Origin: an uncultured Bordetella sp.
GTDB lineage: Bacteria; Pseudomonadota; Gammaproteobacteria; Burkholderiales; Burkholderiaceae_B
Assembly: GCA_937881145.1 (NCBI GenBank)
Contig: CALGFL010000027.1
Span: 1-8,557 of the forward strand
Direction of reading: 5' to 3'
DNA: 8,557 bases
The translations under genes and the position numbers were made by a program. Of this stretch, positions 1-6,243 are shown one piece after another. Position 1 is the stretch's first letter. Each line of letters opens with the position of its first letter. The notes beneath the pieces are model-generated. The model was not told the DNA's origin, did no database searches, and saw only the letters and a list, made by a program, of their open reading frames with translations.

Positions 1-2
1 GC

Positions 3-1166
3 GTCATTCTGTACATCATCCTGGGGCTGCTCGTCCTGCTCATCGGTTGCGTGGGCTATCTCGACTATATGTCGAGCAACAAACCGCCCACGGTGGCCGA
101 ACTGATGGCCGCCGAGAAGAAGGCGCCGCAGCGGCCCCTGGTGCCTGTGGTCGTGGCCGCCAAGCCCATCGCCGCGGGCAGCCTCATCGCCGCCGACGCG
201 CTGACGATCGAGCAGTGGCCCGTGCGCCCGGCCGATTCGCGCGACAACTTCGAAGGCCTGCTGGGCCGGCGCGTGCGCCAGGACGTCGCCGCGGGCCAGC
301 CCATTACCAGCAGCCAACTGACCCAGGGCCTTTCCACCTATCTCAAGCCGGGCACGCGCGCGGTGGCGCTGGGCCTGAACATGATCGCCAACGGCTCCTC
401 GCCGACCGTGCAGCCGGGCGACATGATCGATCTGTATGTGATGCAGCCTGGCGTGGACGGTGGCCCTGTCACGGCCAGCCTGCTGCAGACCCGGGTGCAG
501 GTGCTGGCCTATGCCGGTCAATCCCTGGACGGCCCCGATGCGGGGCTGGCACAAAGCGTCGTGCTGGCCATGCCGGCGAACAAGGTCGACGCGCTGCTGC
601 AGGCCGAAGGGCCGGGCCGCATCGCGGTGGCGGTGAGCCGGGCTGAAGACGAAGCGCCGACGCCTGCCTCCGCTCTCGCAGCCACCCCCGCGCCGCCGGC
701 ATCGCCGCCGCAAGCCCAAGCCGCGGCTCCCCACCCGCCTGCCGCGTCGGCCCAGCCCGTGGGCGCACAAGCCCGATCCGTGGCCGAACAGGCACAGGTT
801 GTGGCCAATCAGGCCCAGGTCGTCGCCCGCCAGGCGCAGACCGTGGCCAGGCAGGCCCAGTCCGTGGCGCAATCGCACGTGGCGCCGCCGGCCAAGCCTG
901 CCGCAGCCAAGCCTGCCGCAGCCAAGCATGCGGCGCACGAATCCCGACGCGATCGCGTCCGGTCGCGCGAGCACGGCCGTACACCGGCCAAGCCGCGGCA
1001 GACCGCCGCCAAGCCGGTTCCGGCAGCGACGGCGCCTGTTGTCGTGTCCGCTCCGGTCCCGGTCGCAACCGCACCCGCGAACCGGCCCGTCACGCAAGGC
1101 GTGGAGGGCATCCCCCTGCTGCGCGCGCCGCTGACCCAAAGCTTCAACACCCCCGCGGCTCGCTGA
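3..1166 (+). CDS. cpaB: Flp/Tad pilus assembly protein CpaB/RcpC (5' end cut by window)
   Basis: The reading frame is open from the first complete codon, so the true start lies outside the window; 387 residues are visible. They begin with a hydrophobic membrane anchor (ILYIILGLLVLLIG), followed by a SAF-type domain at about residues 45-105 (PVVVAAKPIAAGSLIAADAL, then GRRVRQDVAAGQPI). A second RcpC/CpaB domain covers about 110-210, with the typical ALGLNMIANGSSPTVQPGDMIDL stretch broken by a GD turn. CpaB proteins are inner-membrane-anchored periplasmic factors of the Tad pilus secretion machine, thought to act with the secretin. From about residue 210 the protein becomes a roughly 175-residue Ala/Pro/Gln-rich tail with tandem repeats and a Lys/Arg patch, longer than the usual CpaB C-terminus. 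The next gene is a histidine kinase, not a secretin, so this is either the end of a tad operon or a separate copy. The family call is firm; the role of the tail is unknown. Confidence 0.85.
   Translation, partial: VILYIILGLLVLLIGCVGYLDYMSSNKPPTVAELMAAEKKAPQRPLVPVVVAAKPIAAGSLIAADALTIEQWPVRPADSRDNFEGLLGRRVRQDVAAGQPITSSQLTQGLSTYLKPGTRAVALGLNMIANGSSPTVQPGDMIDLYVMQPGVDGGPVTASLLQTRVQVLAYAGQSLDGPDAGLAQSVVLAMPANKVDALLQAEGPGRIAVAVSRAEDEAPTPASALAATPAPPASPPQAQAAAPHPPAASAQPVGAQARSVAEQAQVVANQAQVVARQAQTVARQAQSVAQSHVAPPAKPAAAKPAAAKHAAHESRRDRVRSREHGRTPAKPRQTAAKPVPAATAPVVVSAPVPVATAPANRPVTQGVEGIPLLRAPLTQSFNTPAAR
777..860 (+). repeat. Four 21-nt coding repeats (heptad xVAxQAQ) in the CpaB tail
   Basis: Four consecutive 21-nt units encode SVAEQAQ, VVANQAQ, VVARQAQ and TVARQAQ, and a partial fifth unit (SVAQ) follows to 872. 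The units vary at synonymous positions (gcc/gca, gtg/gtc), so the repeat has been kept at protein level and is not a very recent expansion. A seven-residue period with Val and Ala/Gln at fixed places suggests a short helical or coiled-coil segment. Confidence 0.9.
891..935 (+). repeat. 15-nt coding repeat AKPAA x3 in the CpaB tail
   Basis: Two identical 15-nt units (gccaagcctgccgca) at 891-905 and 906-920 are followed by a diverged third (gccaagcatgcggcg) at 921-935. They encode AKPAA, AKPAA and AKHAA. This is a Lys/Pro/Ala low-complexity stretch similar to periplasm-spanning linkers such as those of TonB. The exact identity of the first two units marks a recent slippage event. Confidence 0.85.
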
Positions 1167-1176
1167 GCGCCGCGGG
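1152..1176 (+). other. GC-rich hairpin over the cpaB stop codon
   Basis: cccgcgg (1152-1158) pairs with ccgcggg (1170-1176), and an inner cgc/gcg stem closes on the tga stop codon as the loop. No T-run follows, so it is not a classical intrinsic terminator. It could attenuate read-through or protect the mRNA 3' end. The high GC content makes such hairpins common by chance. Confidence 0.3.
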
Positions 1177-1190
1177 CCAAGGCGCACAAC

Positions 1191-1219
1191 TTGGAGACGG
1201 CTGTCTGCGTCGATAGAAC
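1191..1219 (+). promoter_or_regulatory. Possible weak sigma-70 promoter for the PAS kinase gene
   Basis: ttggag (1191-1196) and tagaac (1214-1219) lie 17 bp apart in the 73-nt gap between cpaB and the kinase gene. They match the -35 and -10 consensus at only about half and two thirds of positions, and the predicted start would leave a leader of roughly 14 nt. Co-transcription from the cpaB side is equally possible. Confidence 0.2.
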
Positions 1220-1239
1220 GTTCCAGGACTGATCCTTCC

Positions 1240-2421
1240 ATGGAAAAGCACGCACCCGCGAATCGGTCGTCGAGGCAGGACGGGGAGCGCTTGAGCGAAG
1301 CGCGGATGATGGGCATCATCCGTTCGTCGATGGAAGCCATCATCACCGTCGACGAAGCGCAGACCATACTCATCTTCAACCCCGCGGCCGAGGTCGTGTT
1401 CGGCGTCCCGGCGGCGCAGGCCATCGGTTCGTCGCTCGGCCGCTTCATACCCGACCGCTTTCGCGCCGGCCATGCGCGATATGTCGAGCAGTTCGGCGCG
1501 ACGGGCGTGACCGAGCGCCAGATGGGACGCCAGCTGCGCGTTCTGTACGGCCTGCGAGAAAACGGCGACGAATTCCCCATCGAGGCCTCGATCTCGCAGA
1601 CCCGCGACGGCGACGGCAAGCTCTATACGGTCATGCTGCGCGACATCACCGAACGGATGCGGGCCGAGAATCTGCTGAAGCAGTCGCGCGAAGAGCTGCG
1701 AGAACTTTCCGCGAATCTGCAAAACGTGCGCGAAATCGAAAAGACCCGGATCGCGCGCGAACTGCACGACGAGCTGGGGCAACTGCTCACGGCGCTGAAA
1801 ATCGACCTTTCCTCGCTCGAGCACGCGCTGGGCGAGTCGGACGTCCGTTCGCCCGATGTTGCCCAGCGCGTGGCGGCCATGCGCAAACTGATCGACATGA
1901 CCGTGGCCTCGGTGCGCCGCATCGCGGCGGACCTGCGTCCGGTGATGCTCGACGACCTGGGCCTCGTGCCCGCCATCGAATGGCTGGTGAACGACTTCAC
2001 GCAGCGCTACGGCATTGCGGTCGAACATCGCGTCCAGGTAGACAGCGTCGAATTTTCAGGCACGGCGGCCACGGCGATCTTTCGCATCGTGCAGGAAGCG
2101 CTGACGAACGTGGCGCGCCATGCCGACGCCACGCGCGTCGAGCTGACGCTCGGCATGGACGAGGCGAACTGCCGGCTGCGCGTGGCGGACGATGGCCGCG
2201 GCGCGTCCGACGCGGCGCAATGGCCCGGCGGCGCGGACGATGCATCGGACGCTTCGCTCCTGTCGCCCGTGCGCGACAAGTCCTTTGGGCTGCTCGGCAT
2301 CCGCGAACGCGCGCACATGCTGGGCGGCACCGTCGCGACCGATACGGCGTCCGGCAAGGGTTTCGCGCTGACGGTCACACTGCCGCTGGCTGGACTGCTG
2401 CCTCAAGAGGCCTCGTCATGA
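1240..2421 (+). CDS. PAS-domain sensor histidine kinase, NarX/UhpB (HisKA_3) type, soluble
   Basis: This 393-residue protein has no membrane segment or signal peptide, so it should sense in the cytoplasm. A PAS domain spans about residues 20-140 (IITVDEAQTILIFNPAAEVVF through VMLRDITERM, with the usual C-terminal linker). It is followed by a coiled coil at 140-165 and a HisKA_3 dimerisation domain in which the phospho-accepting histidine is H176 (IARELHDELGQ). The HATPase_c domain has its N-box at EALTNVARHA (N290), its G1 box at DDGRG (D317/D318) and a GLLGIRER box near 350-357. An AGGA lies 11 nt before the ATG. The stop codon overlaps the next gene's start (ATGA), so the kinase and the NarL-type regulator are translationally coupled and form a two-component pair. 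The signal is unknown. A His and an Arg in the PAS domain align with FixL haem-site residues from memory, which hints at gas or redox sensing but does not prove it. Confidence 0.92.
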   Translation: MEKHAPANRSSRQDGERLSEARMMGIIRSSMEAIITVDEAQTILIFNPAAEVVFGVPAAQAIGSSLGRFIPDRFRAGHARYVEQFGATGVTERQMGRQLRVLYGLRENGDEFPIEASISQTRDGDGKLYTVMLRDITERMRAENLLKQSREELRELSANLQNVREIEKTRIARELHDELGQLLTALKIDLSSLEHALGESDVRSPDVAQRVAAMRKLIDMTVASVRRIAADLRPVMLDDLGLVPAIEWLVNDFTQRYGIAVEHRVQVDSVEFSGTAATAIFRIVQEALTNVARHADATRVELTLGMDEANCRLRVADDGRGASDAAQWPGGADDASDASLLSPVRDKSFGLLGIRERAHMLGGTVATDTASGKGFALTVTLPLAGLLPQEASS

Positions 2422-3065
2422 TCCGGGTCCTGCTTGCCGACGACCATACTGTGGTGCGCGACGGCCTGCGCCACGTGCTCGAGCGCGCCGGCGGTTTCGA
2501 AATTGCCGGCGAGGCCTGGGACGGCGCGACGACCGTCGGGCTCGTGCGCTCGACGCCCGCTCAGGTGCTGGTGCTCGATCTGTCGATGCCGGGGCGCAAC
2601 GGCCTGGAGCTGATCCCGCAGATCAAGCAGGAGCAGCCCGCGCTGCGTGTGCTGGTTCTGACCATGCACGCAGAGCAGCAATACGCGGTGCGCGCCTTCA
2701 AGGCGGGCGCTTCGGGTTACCTCACCAAAGAGAGCGCGGGCACCGAACTCGTCAACGCCGTGACGAAGGTGGCTTCGGGCGGCGTCTATGTCAGCGGGAC
2801 GATGGCCGAACGCTTCGCGCAGAGCCTGCACGAGCCTGCGGACGTGCTGCCTCATCAGCGGCTTTCCGATCGGGAGTTCGATGTCTTTCGCCGCCTCGCC
2901 GCCGGCAAGACCCTCTCGGAAATCGCGCAGGCCTTGTCCGTGAGCGTGAAGACCGTGAGCACCTACAAGAGCCGCATACTCGAAAAAATGCAGATGCCGC
3001 ACGAAGCCGCGCTGGTGCGTTATGCCATGCGGCATGGCCTCGTGGGCGACGACGAGGCGCTCTGA
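2418..3065 (+). CDS. NarL/FixJ-family response regulator
   Basis: The 215-residue protein has a receiver domain at residues 1-120 and a LuxR-type helix-turn-helix at about 148-205. The acidic pocket is D8/D9, the phosphorylated aspartate is D54 (VLVLDLSMPG), and the conserved switch residues are T82 and K104 (GYLTKES). The DNA-binding domain reads LSDREFDVFRRLAAGKTLSEI, with the recognition helix in SVSVKTVSTYKSRI. The ATG shares four bases with the kinase stop codon, which fixes this start even though the frame is open further upstream to 1980. It should be phosphorylated by the preceding PAS kinase and bind DNA as a dimer at inverted heptad-like sites. Candidate sites lie in the next intergenic region (3509-3557). 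Its stop is separated by a single base from the stop of the convergent small gene. Confidence 0.95.
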   Translation: MIRVLLADDHTVVRDGLRHVLERAGGFEIAGEAWDGATTVGLVRSTPAQVLVLDLSMPGRNGLELIPQIKQEQPALRVLVLTMHAEQQYAVRAFKAGASGYLTKESAGTELVNAVTKVASGGVYVSGTMAERFAQSLHEPADVLPHQRLSDREFDVFRRLAAGKTLSEIAQALSVSVKTVSTYKSRILEKMQMPHEAALVRYAMRHGLVGDDEAL

Positions 3066-3066
3066 T

Positions 3067-3414
3067 TCATCGCTTGCCCGCGGCGGCCCGCGGCCAGGCA
3101 TCGCCGGAAGCGGCGCGGCCCGCTCTGGACGCAAGCTCCCGCTCCACCGCTTCGAATACCGCGCGGACCGCGGCGCTCAAATCGTCGCTTTCGCACTGAT
3201 GCGTGCAACCGGGCGCGCGCTCGGATGACATCAGCTCCAGCCGCGCGCGATACGTGGGCGACTGCTGCGATGAAGAGAGCGATTCCACCACGAGCCGGCA
3301 TTCGGGAGGCATGGCGCTAAAGCGGATCAGGCGCAGCAATTGCAGGCCCGCCTGCGCCTCGACCGCGGCCGAGGCGGGGAGGCCGACATACACGATCTGC
3401 ATCCCGAGTCCCAT
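3067..3414 (-). CDS. Small divergent HPF/RaiA-like (ribosome hibernation) protein
   Basis: The chosen start gives 115 residues. The frame is open up to 3498, but GGAG seven bases before the ATG at 3414 favours this start. The protein begins MGLGMQIVYVGLPAS, a first strand like that of hibernation-promoting factors. After a middle region it has YRARLEL, then the segment ESDDLSAAVRAVFEAVEREL (about residues 76-95), which resembles the HPF motif in which an acidic pair precedes an Ala-rich last helix ending in LERQL. HPF/RaiA proteins bind the 30S decoding centre and shut ribosomes down during energy or oxygen stress. This copy is diverged and has a poorly matching middle, so ribosome binding is an inference. 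Its promoter side holds an FNR-like box 67 nt upstream. It converges on the response regulator gene. Confidence 0.55.
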   Translation of the reverse strand: MGLGMQIVYVGLPASAAVEAQAGLQLLRLIRFSAMPPECRLVVESLSSSQQSPTYRARLELMSSERAPGCTHQCESDDLSAAVRAVFEAVERELASRAGRAASGDAWPRAAAGKR

Positions 3415-3480
3415 TGCCGTTCTCCGCTGCCGCGCCATGCGTACCAGAGAACAAGCATGCCTTGCATCGGGCCCGGCCGC

Positions 3481-3494
3481 TTGATGCATGTCAA
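3481..3494 (-). promoter_or_regulatory. FNR/ANR-box-like palindrome
   Basis: TTGATGCATGTCAA matches the FNR consensus TTGAT-N4-ATCAA at nine of ten fixed positions. It lies between the divergent HPF-like and fnr genes. Its centre is about 73 nt before the HPF-like start and 143 nt before the fnr start. Placed at -41.5 (class II activation), it would set a transcription start near 3446 on the - strand with a poor -10 (CATGCT). This makes the HPF-like gene the likelier target, with the FNR-type protein next door as the probable regulator. Confidence 0.6.
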
Positions 3495-3508
3495 GCATCG
3501 AGCGCGCA

Positions 3509-3557
3509 TGTAGGCCGATTCCTACACGGTTTCCGCATTTCCTACGCCAATTTCCAC
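3509..3557. promoter_or_regulatory. Inverted repeat and TTTCC half-site cluster, possible NarL-family operator
   Basis: A 6-bp-arm inverted repeat TGTAGG-N6-CCTACA spans 3509-3526. It is followed by TTTCCGC (3530), TTTCCTA (3538) and TTTCCAC (3551) in the same orientation as its right arm. NarL-family regulators such as BvgA bind clusters of heptads close to TTTCCTA, so this could be an operator for the response regulator at 2418-3065 or a relative. The link to that protein is inference from proximity and motif style. Confidence 0.4.
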
Positions 3558-3598
3558 CCCGGCTGATTCAATTGCGCCGGGGCGCGGGCAATACTGAC

Positions 3599-3651
3599 GC
3601 CAGACATCCCTCAATACCGACGCTGACGCCATGAATGCCAGACATCCCTCA
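3599..3651 (+). repeat. 15-bp direct repeat flanking the fnr start codon
   Basis: GCCAGACATCCCTCA occurs at 3599-3613 and again at 3637-3651, 38 bp apart. The second copy forms codons 3-7 of the fnr-type gene and the first lies in its untranslated leader. TGACGCC also recurs before each copy (3595-3601 and 3624-3630). It looks like a local tandem duplication. Confidence 0.85.
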
Positions 3652-4413
3652 TTGTCGATCTTGCGAGCTCCCGCCCAGCCGCCCATTCACATGATGCACT
3701 TGCCCGAGTGCGAGGACGCGCCCAAACACGCGCAGGCGCGCTGCTCGAGCTGCGCGCTGCGCGGCGTCTGCCTGCCGGCCGACCTCTCCGCGGCGGAGCT
3801 GGAACGGGTCGATGACATGGTCTGCGCTGCGCGGCCCGTGCGGCGCGGTGAAGCGCTGTTTCGCGCGCATGACGAATTCCAATCCCTGTACGCCGTGCGC
3901 ACCGGGTCGTTCAAGACCGGCGTCATGCATCGCGACGGGCACGAGCAGATCACCGGATTCCATATCCCGGGCGATCCGCTAGGCCTGGATGGCATTTCTT
4001 CCGGCCTGCAAAGCTGCGAAGCGGTCGCGCTGGAAGACAGCACCGTGTGCGTCATTCCGTTCGGCCAGCTCGAAACCGTCTGCGGCGAAAGCCGCCGCAT
4101 GCAGCGCCATCTCTATCATCTGCTCAGCGCCGAGATCGTGCGCGAATCCGGGCTCATGATGATGCTGGGCACGATGACGGCCGAGCAGCGCCTGGCGTCT
4201 TTCCTGCTCGATCTGGCCGCGCGCTTTCGGCTGCGCGGCTATTCCGGTGCCGAGTTCAACCTCAAGATGAGCCGCGATGAAATCGGCGGCTTTCTCGGCA
4301 TCAAGCTCGAAACGGTCAGCCGCATGTTCTCGCGCTTTCAGCGCGAAGGGCTGGTCAAGACCCGGGGCAGGCAAATCCAGATTCTCGACGCCGAAAAGCT
4401 GGCGCAAGTTTGA
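3631..4413 (+). CDS. fnr: FNR-type oxygen-responsive transcription regulator (Crp/Fnr family)
   Basis: This 260-residue protein aligns along its whole length with E. coli FNR. The cluster-ligand cysteines are C38-X2-C41-X5-C47 and C140 (TVCVIPF), matching FNR C20/C23/C29/C122, so it should carry an oxygen-labile [4Fe-4S] cluster and dimerise on DNA when oxygen is low. The cyclic-nucleotide-like barrel includes LYAVRTGSFKT and EQITGFHIPGDPLGLDGI. The dimerisation helix is at about 150-185 and the winged helix at about 185-255, with the recognition residues E227, S230 and R231 (LETVSRMFSRFQ) that read TTGAT half-sites. The N-terminus is about 18 residues longer than in E. coli. The ATG at 3631 lacks a clear Shine-Dalgarno; an in-frame ATG at 3691 would still keep the cysteines. 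It stops 15 nt before the convergent AcnX small-subunit stop. It belongs to the FNR/Anr/Btr group rather than the cysteine-free Dnr group. Confidence 0.95.
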   Translation: MNARHPSLSILRAPAQPPIHMMHLPECEDAPKHAQARCSSCALRGVCLPADLSAAELERVDDMVCAARPVRRGEALFRAHDEFQSLYAVRTGSFKTGVMHRDGHEQITGFHIPGDPLGLDGISSGLQSCEAVALEDSTVCVIPFGQLETVCGESRRMQRHLYHLLSAEIVRESGLMMMLGTMTAEQRLASFLLDLAARFRLRGYSGAEFNLKMSRDEIGGFLGIKLETVSRMFSRFQREGLVKTRGRQIQILDAEKLAQV

Positions 4414-4428
4414 CCGTCCTGCCCGTCT

Positions 4429-4911
4429 TCAGCGATCTTCGAGGTAAATCCGCGCCGCGCCGTTTTCATCCGGAGCCTCGATGCACAGCGCGCCCGGCGC
4501 GGCCATGACCTGATCGAACGCGCCTGCGTCCAGGCAGACGACCGGCACGGCAAGGCCATAAAGCTCGGCGGCGACGATCGCACCTAGTGAAATGATGAGA
4601 TCGCGCTCCTTGAGCACGATGCCGACCGGGCCGGTGCCGTTGCGGATCGCTTCGGCGAGCACGCTGCTGCTCGAACTCGATCCCTTCGCATGGGCCATGA
4701 CCATGATCTTGCCGGCCAGGCTCAGGCCGGTCTGCGGATGCGTCGGGTCGATGATCCTGCCCGCTTCCGAGTCGTAGCCGCCCCAGAAGCTGAGCGGCTT
4801 GTCGAGTGCGAATTTCCCGGCCCGCGCGCAGCCCGGCACCAGGACGTCGCCGGTGACGACACGGCGCTGCGCCGTACCGGCGCGATCGGCATTCATGGAA
4901 TTCTCAACCAT
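4429..4911 (-). CDS. Aconitase X small subunit (DUF126 swivel domain)
   Basis: This is a 160-residue protein of the AcnX swivel-domain family. The diagnostic stretch runs from GRIIDPTHPQTGLSLAGKIM (51-70) through the Ser-rich loop KGSSSSSS (76-83) to NGTGPVGIVL. The Ser loop is expected to contribute the active-site serine at the interface with the large subunit. The ATG at 4911 sits inside the end of the large-subunit gene (8-nt overlap, ATGGTTGA), with AAGG about nine bases upstream, which indicates coupled translation. Alternative starts are the ATGs at 4932 and 4896. In bacteria the two-subunit form is known as a cis-3-hydroxy-L-proline dehydratase, and the archaeal relatives are phosphomevalonate dehydratases. 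The mevalonate role is unlikely in a proteobacterium. Confidence 0.9.
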   Translation of the reverse strand: MVENSMNADRAGTAQRRVVTGDVLVPGCARAGKFALDKPLSFWGGYDSEAGRIIDPTHPQTGLSLAGKIMVMAHAKGSSSSSSVLAEAIRNGTGPVGIVLKERDLIISLGAIVAAELYGLAVPVVCLDAGAFDQVMAAPGALCIEAPDENGAARIYLEDR

Positions 4912-6151
4912 TGAAACGCACCTTGCCCGCAAATGCCGATCGCACGCACTCGTCCATGCTGCCGTAGGCCACGGTAACCCCGATATTGGCGGGCGCGTAG
5001 GAGGCCCATTTGCCCGAATTGGTCATGACCAGCCCCGACAACTTCTTCATGACGGGCGTGATGTAGGTGCACGTGTCCACGACGATCTGGATGCCGCGTT
5101 CTTCGAATGCGCGGGCCAGGCCCAGCTCGCCCAGTTCCCAGAGAATGAAGCGGCTCGTGTTGACGTAGAAATCCGACTTGGGGGCGCCTTCGTAGGCGTC
5201 GAGGATTTTCGCCAGCCGCCGGAACTCGGCAAGCGAAAAGTGGGGCGTACCCAGCGCCACGGCGACGAGTTCGTCTCCTTCGCGTCCCGTGTTCAGGGTC
5301 TGCCGGACCTCGTCCAGATCCCCAAGCGTGACATCCACCGTTTTCAGCGGTGCCTGCCCTTGCAGCGCGGCGTCCAGCGTCGGCGCTTCGGGCGTGATGC
5401 CGACCGCGTGAAAAAGCGCCACGGCGCCGCTGGAGGCCGCGGCGGCGCCCAGGGCCTTCAATTCGTCTTCGTTGGTATCGGCCGGCAGGCCGATGATCAC
5501 GGGCACGACCGCGCCCGCGATTTTTCCGACCAACAGGCCCAGGGCCGCGAAGTAAATGTCGCGCGAAGTCCGATCCGCGAAGTCCGCGACCCGCAGCACG
5601 ATCCGGCCCGCACGGTTTTCCTCGACGTGCAGGCCCGCGTACGGCGCGCGCCCGGTAATGGCCGCGGCCAGATCGAGAAAATCGCCATAGCGGCTGGTTC
5701 TGGCGCCCAGCACCGAATTGGCGAAGACGATCGCGTTGGACTCGGCCCATGCGATCTGCTCGCCCCTGGCCGGCCGGTTCTTCAACTGATAGGGCGCGCA
5801 GGTGAAGCTCGACTCGCAGCCCAGGAGCAGATGCGCCTGCATCAACCGCTGCGCGGCGCTCTGGACGGCGCGGTCGCCGTGATAAAGCTCTGGGTGGATC
5901 AAATCGAGCGAGCCCACGTTCAGCGTGGTGGGCACCGCGACTTTCGCGCCCGCCTCGACGAAAAGCTCGACGAAATCCAGGCTCGCCTGCCCGTGGTAAA
6001 GGCAGCCGTCGATATGCGCCGAGCGGATGTCGATCAGGTTCGGTGCCGACATGACGTGAGCGGTGCGTGCGACGATCTGCATCGCGCGCGCCGCGCCGCG
6101 TCCGAAATTGCCCGCCAGCATGGCCTGGTCGCGCTCGCTCAGTTGCAACAT
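4904..6151 (-). CDS. acnX: Aconitase X large catalytic subunit, probable cis-3-hydroxy-L-proline dehydratase
   Basis: The 415-residue protein is a full-length DUF521/AcnX large subunit. Recognisable stretches are LSERDQAMLAGNFGRGAARAM at the N-terminus, HIDGCLYHG (C50), LLLGCESSFTCAPYQ (C112, C118), AWAESNAIVFANSVLGARTSR (broken here by E137) and VVDTCTYITPVM (C361). The cysteines in GCESSFTC and DTCTY are the likely iron-sulfur ligands. Bacterial members dehydrate cis-3-hydroxy-L-proline to a pyrroline carboxylate in the cytoplasm; this substrate is inferred from family knowledge. The start at 6151 is well supported by GGGAG six bases upstream. The gene is first in a two-gene operon with the small subunit. 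No reductase, racemase or transporter of the hydroxyproline pathway lies next to it here, and its neighbour across the promoter region is a DctB-type sensor. A long open frame on the opposite strand (4799-6181) is only its antisense shadow. Confidence 0.93.
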   Translation of the reverse strand: MLQLSERDQAMLAGNFGRGAARAMQIVARTAHVMSAPNLIDIRSAHIDGCLYHGQASLDFVELFVEAGAKVAVPTTLNVGSLDLIHPELYHGDRAVQSAAQRLMQAHLLLGCESSFTCAPYQLKNRPARGEQIAWAESNAIVFANSVLGARTSRYGDFLDLAAAITGRAPYAGLHVEENRAGRIVLRVADFADRTSRDIYFAALGLLVGKIAGAVVPVIIGLPADTNEDELKALGAAAASSGAVALFHAVGITPEAPTLDAALQGQAPLKTVDVTLGDLDEVRQTLNTGREGDELVAVALGTPHFSLAEFRRLAKILDAYEGAPKSDFYVNTSRFILWELGELGLARAFEERGIQIVVDTCTYITPVMKKLSGLVMTNSGKWASYAPANIGVTVAYGSMDECVRSAFAGKVRFNG

Positions 6152-6187
6152 CCGCTACTCCCTGGTTCTGCGGCTTTGTAGCACGGT

Positions 6188-6203
6188 TGCATTTTGCGGG
6201 CCG
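6188..6203 (-). promoter_or_regulatory. Possible sigma-54 -24/-12 element facing acnX
   Basis: On the - strand the sequence is CGGCCCG-CAAA-ATGCA, compared with the consensus TGGCACG-N4-TTGCA: three mismatches, with GG-N10-GC spacing exact. The predicted start near 6178 would leave a 27-nt leader before the acnX ATG. The enhancer-like sites would then be centred near -42 and -73, which is close for a sigma-54 activator, so this could be chance. Confidence 0.35.
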
Positions 6204-6212
6204 CCGAGTCCA

Positions 6213-6227
6213 TTCCGGAAATCCGGA
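6213..6227. promoter_or_regulatory. Palindromic activator site 1 (TCCGG-N4-CCGGA)
   Basis: TTCCGGAAATCCGGA contains the inverted repeat TCCGG-AAAT-CCGGA. It is identical to a second copy 31 bp downstream. Its centre is near -127 relative to the predicted sigma-54 start at about 6347, a normal enhancer position. The arrangement resembles the TTCGG-N4-CCGAA site described for AauR, a DctD-family regulator of Pseudomonas. Confidence 0.65.
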
Positions 6228-6243
6228 CAGCGGATGCCCTATT

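Noticed and set aside
469..1074. Long - strand frame opposite the CpaB tail
   Set aside because: Arg/Pro/Ala-rich composition expected from the complement of GC-rich repeats; the + frame has a membrane helix and SAF domain.
1144..2028. Open frame of 294 codons on the - strand opposite the kinase
   Set aside because: His/Arg-rich shadow of the PAS and HisKA_3 coding region; no domain seen.
1980..2417. Upstream extension of the response regulator frame
   Set aside because: The extension overlaps the kinase ATPase domain in another frame and is Arg-rich nonsense. The receiver domain begins right at the ATG at 2418.
4414..4428. Possible terminator between convergent fnr and the AcnX small subunit gene
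   Set aside because: Only 15 nt, with no stem-loop and no T-run.
4799..6181. Open frame of 460 codons on the + strand
   Set aside because: It is antisense to the aconitase X large subunit, which has full-length family similarity and a good Shine-Dalgarno. The + frame reads as low-complexity Arg/Gly/Asp-rich sequence without recognisable domains.
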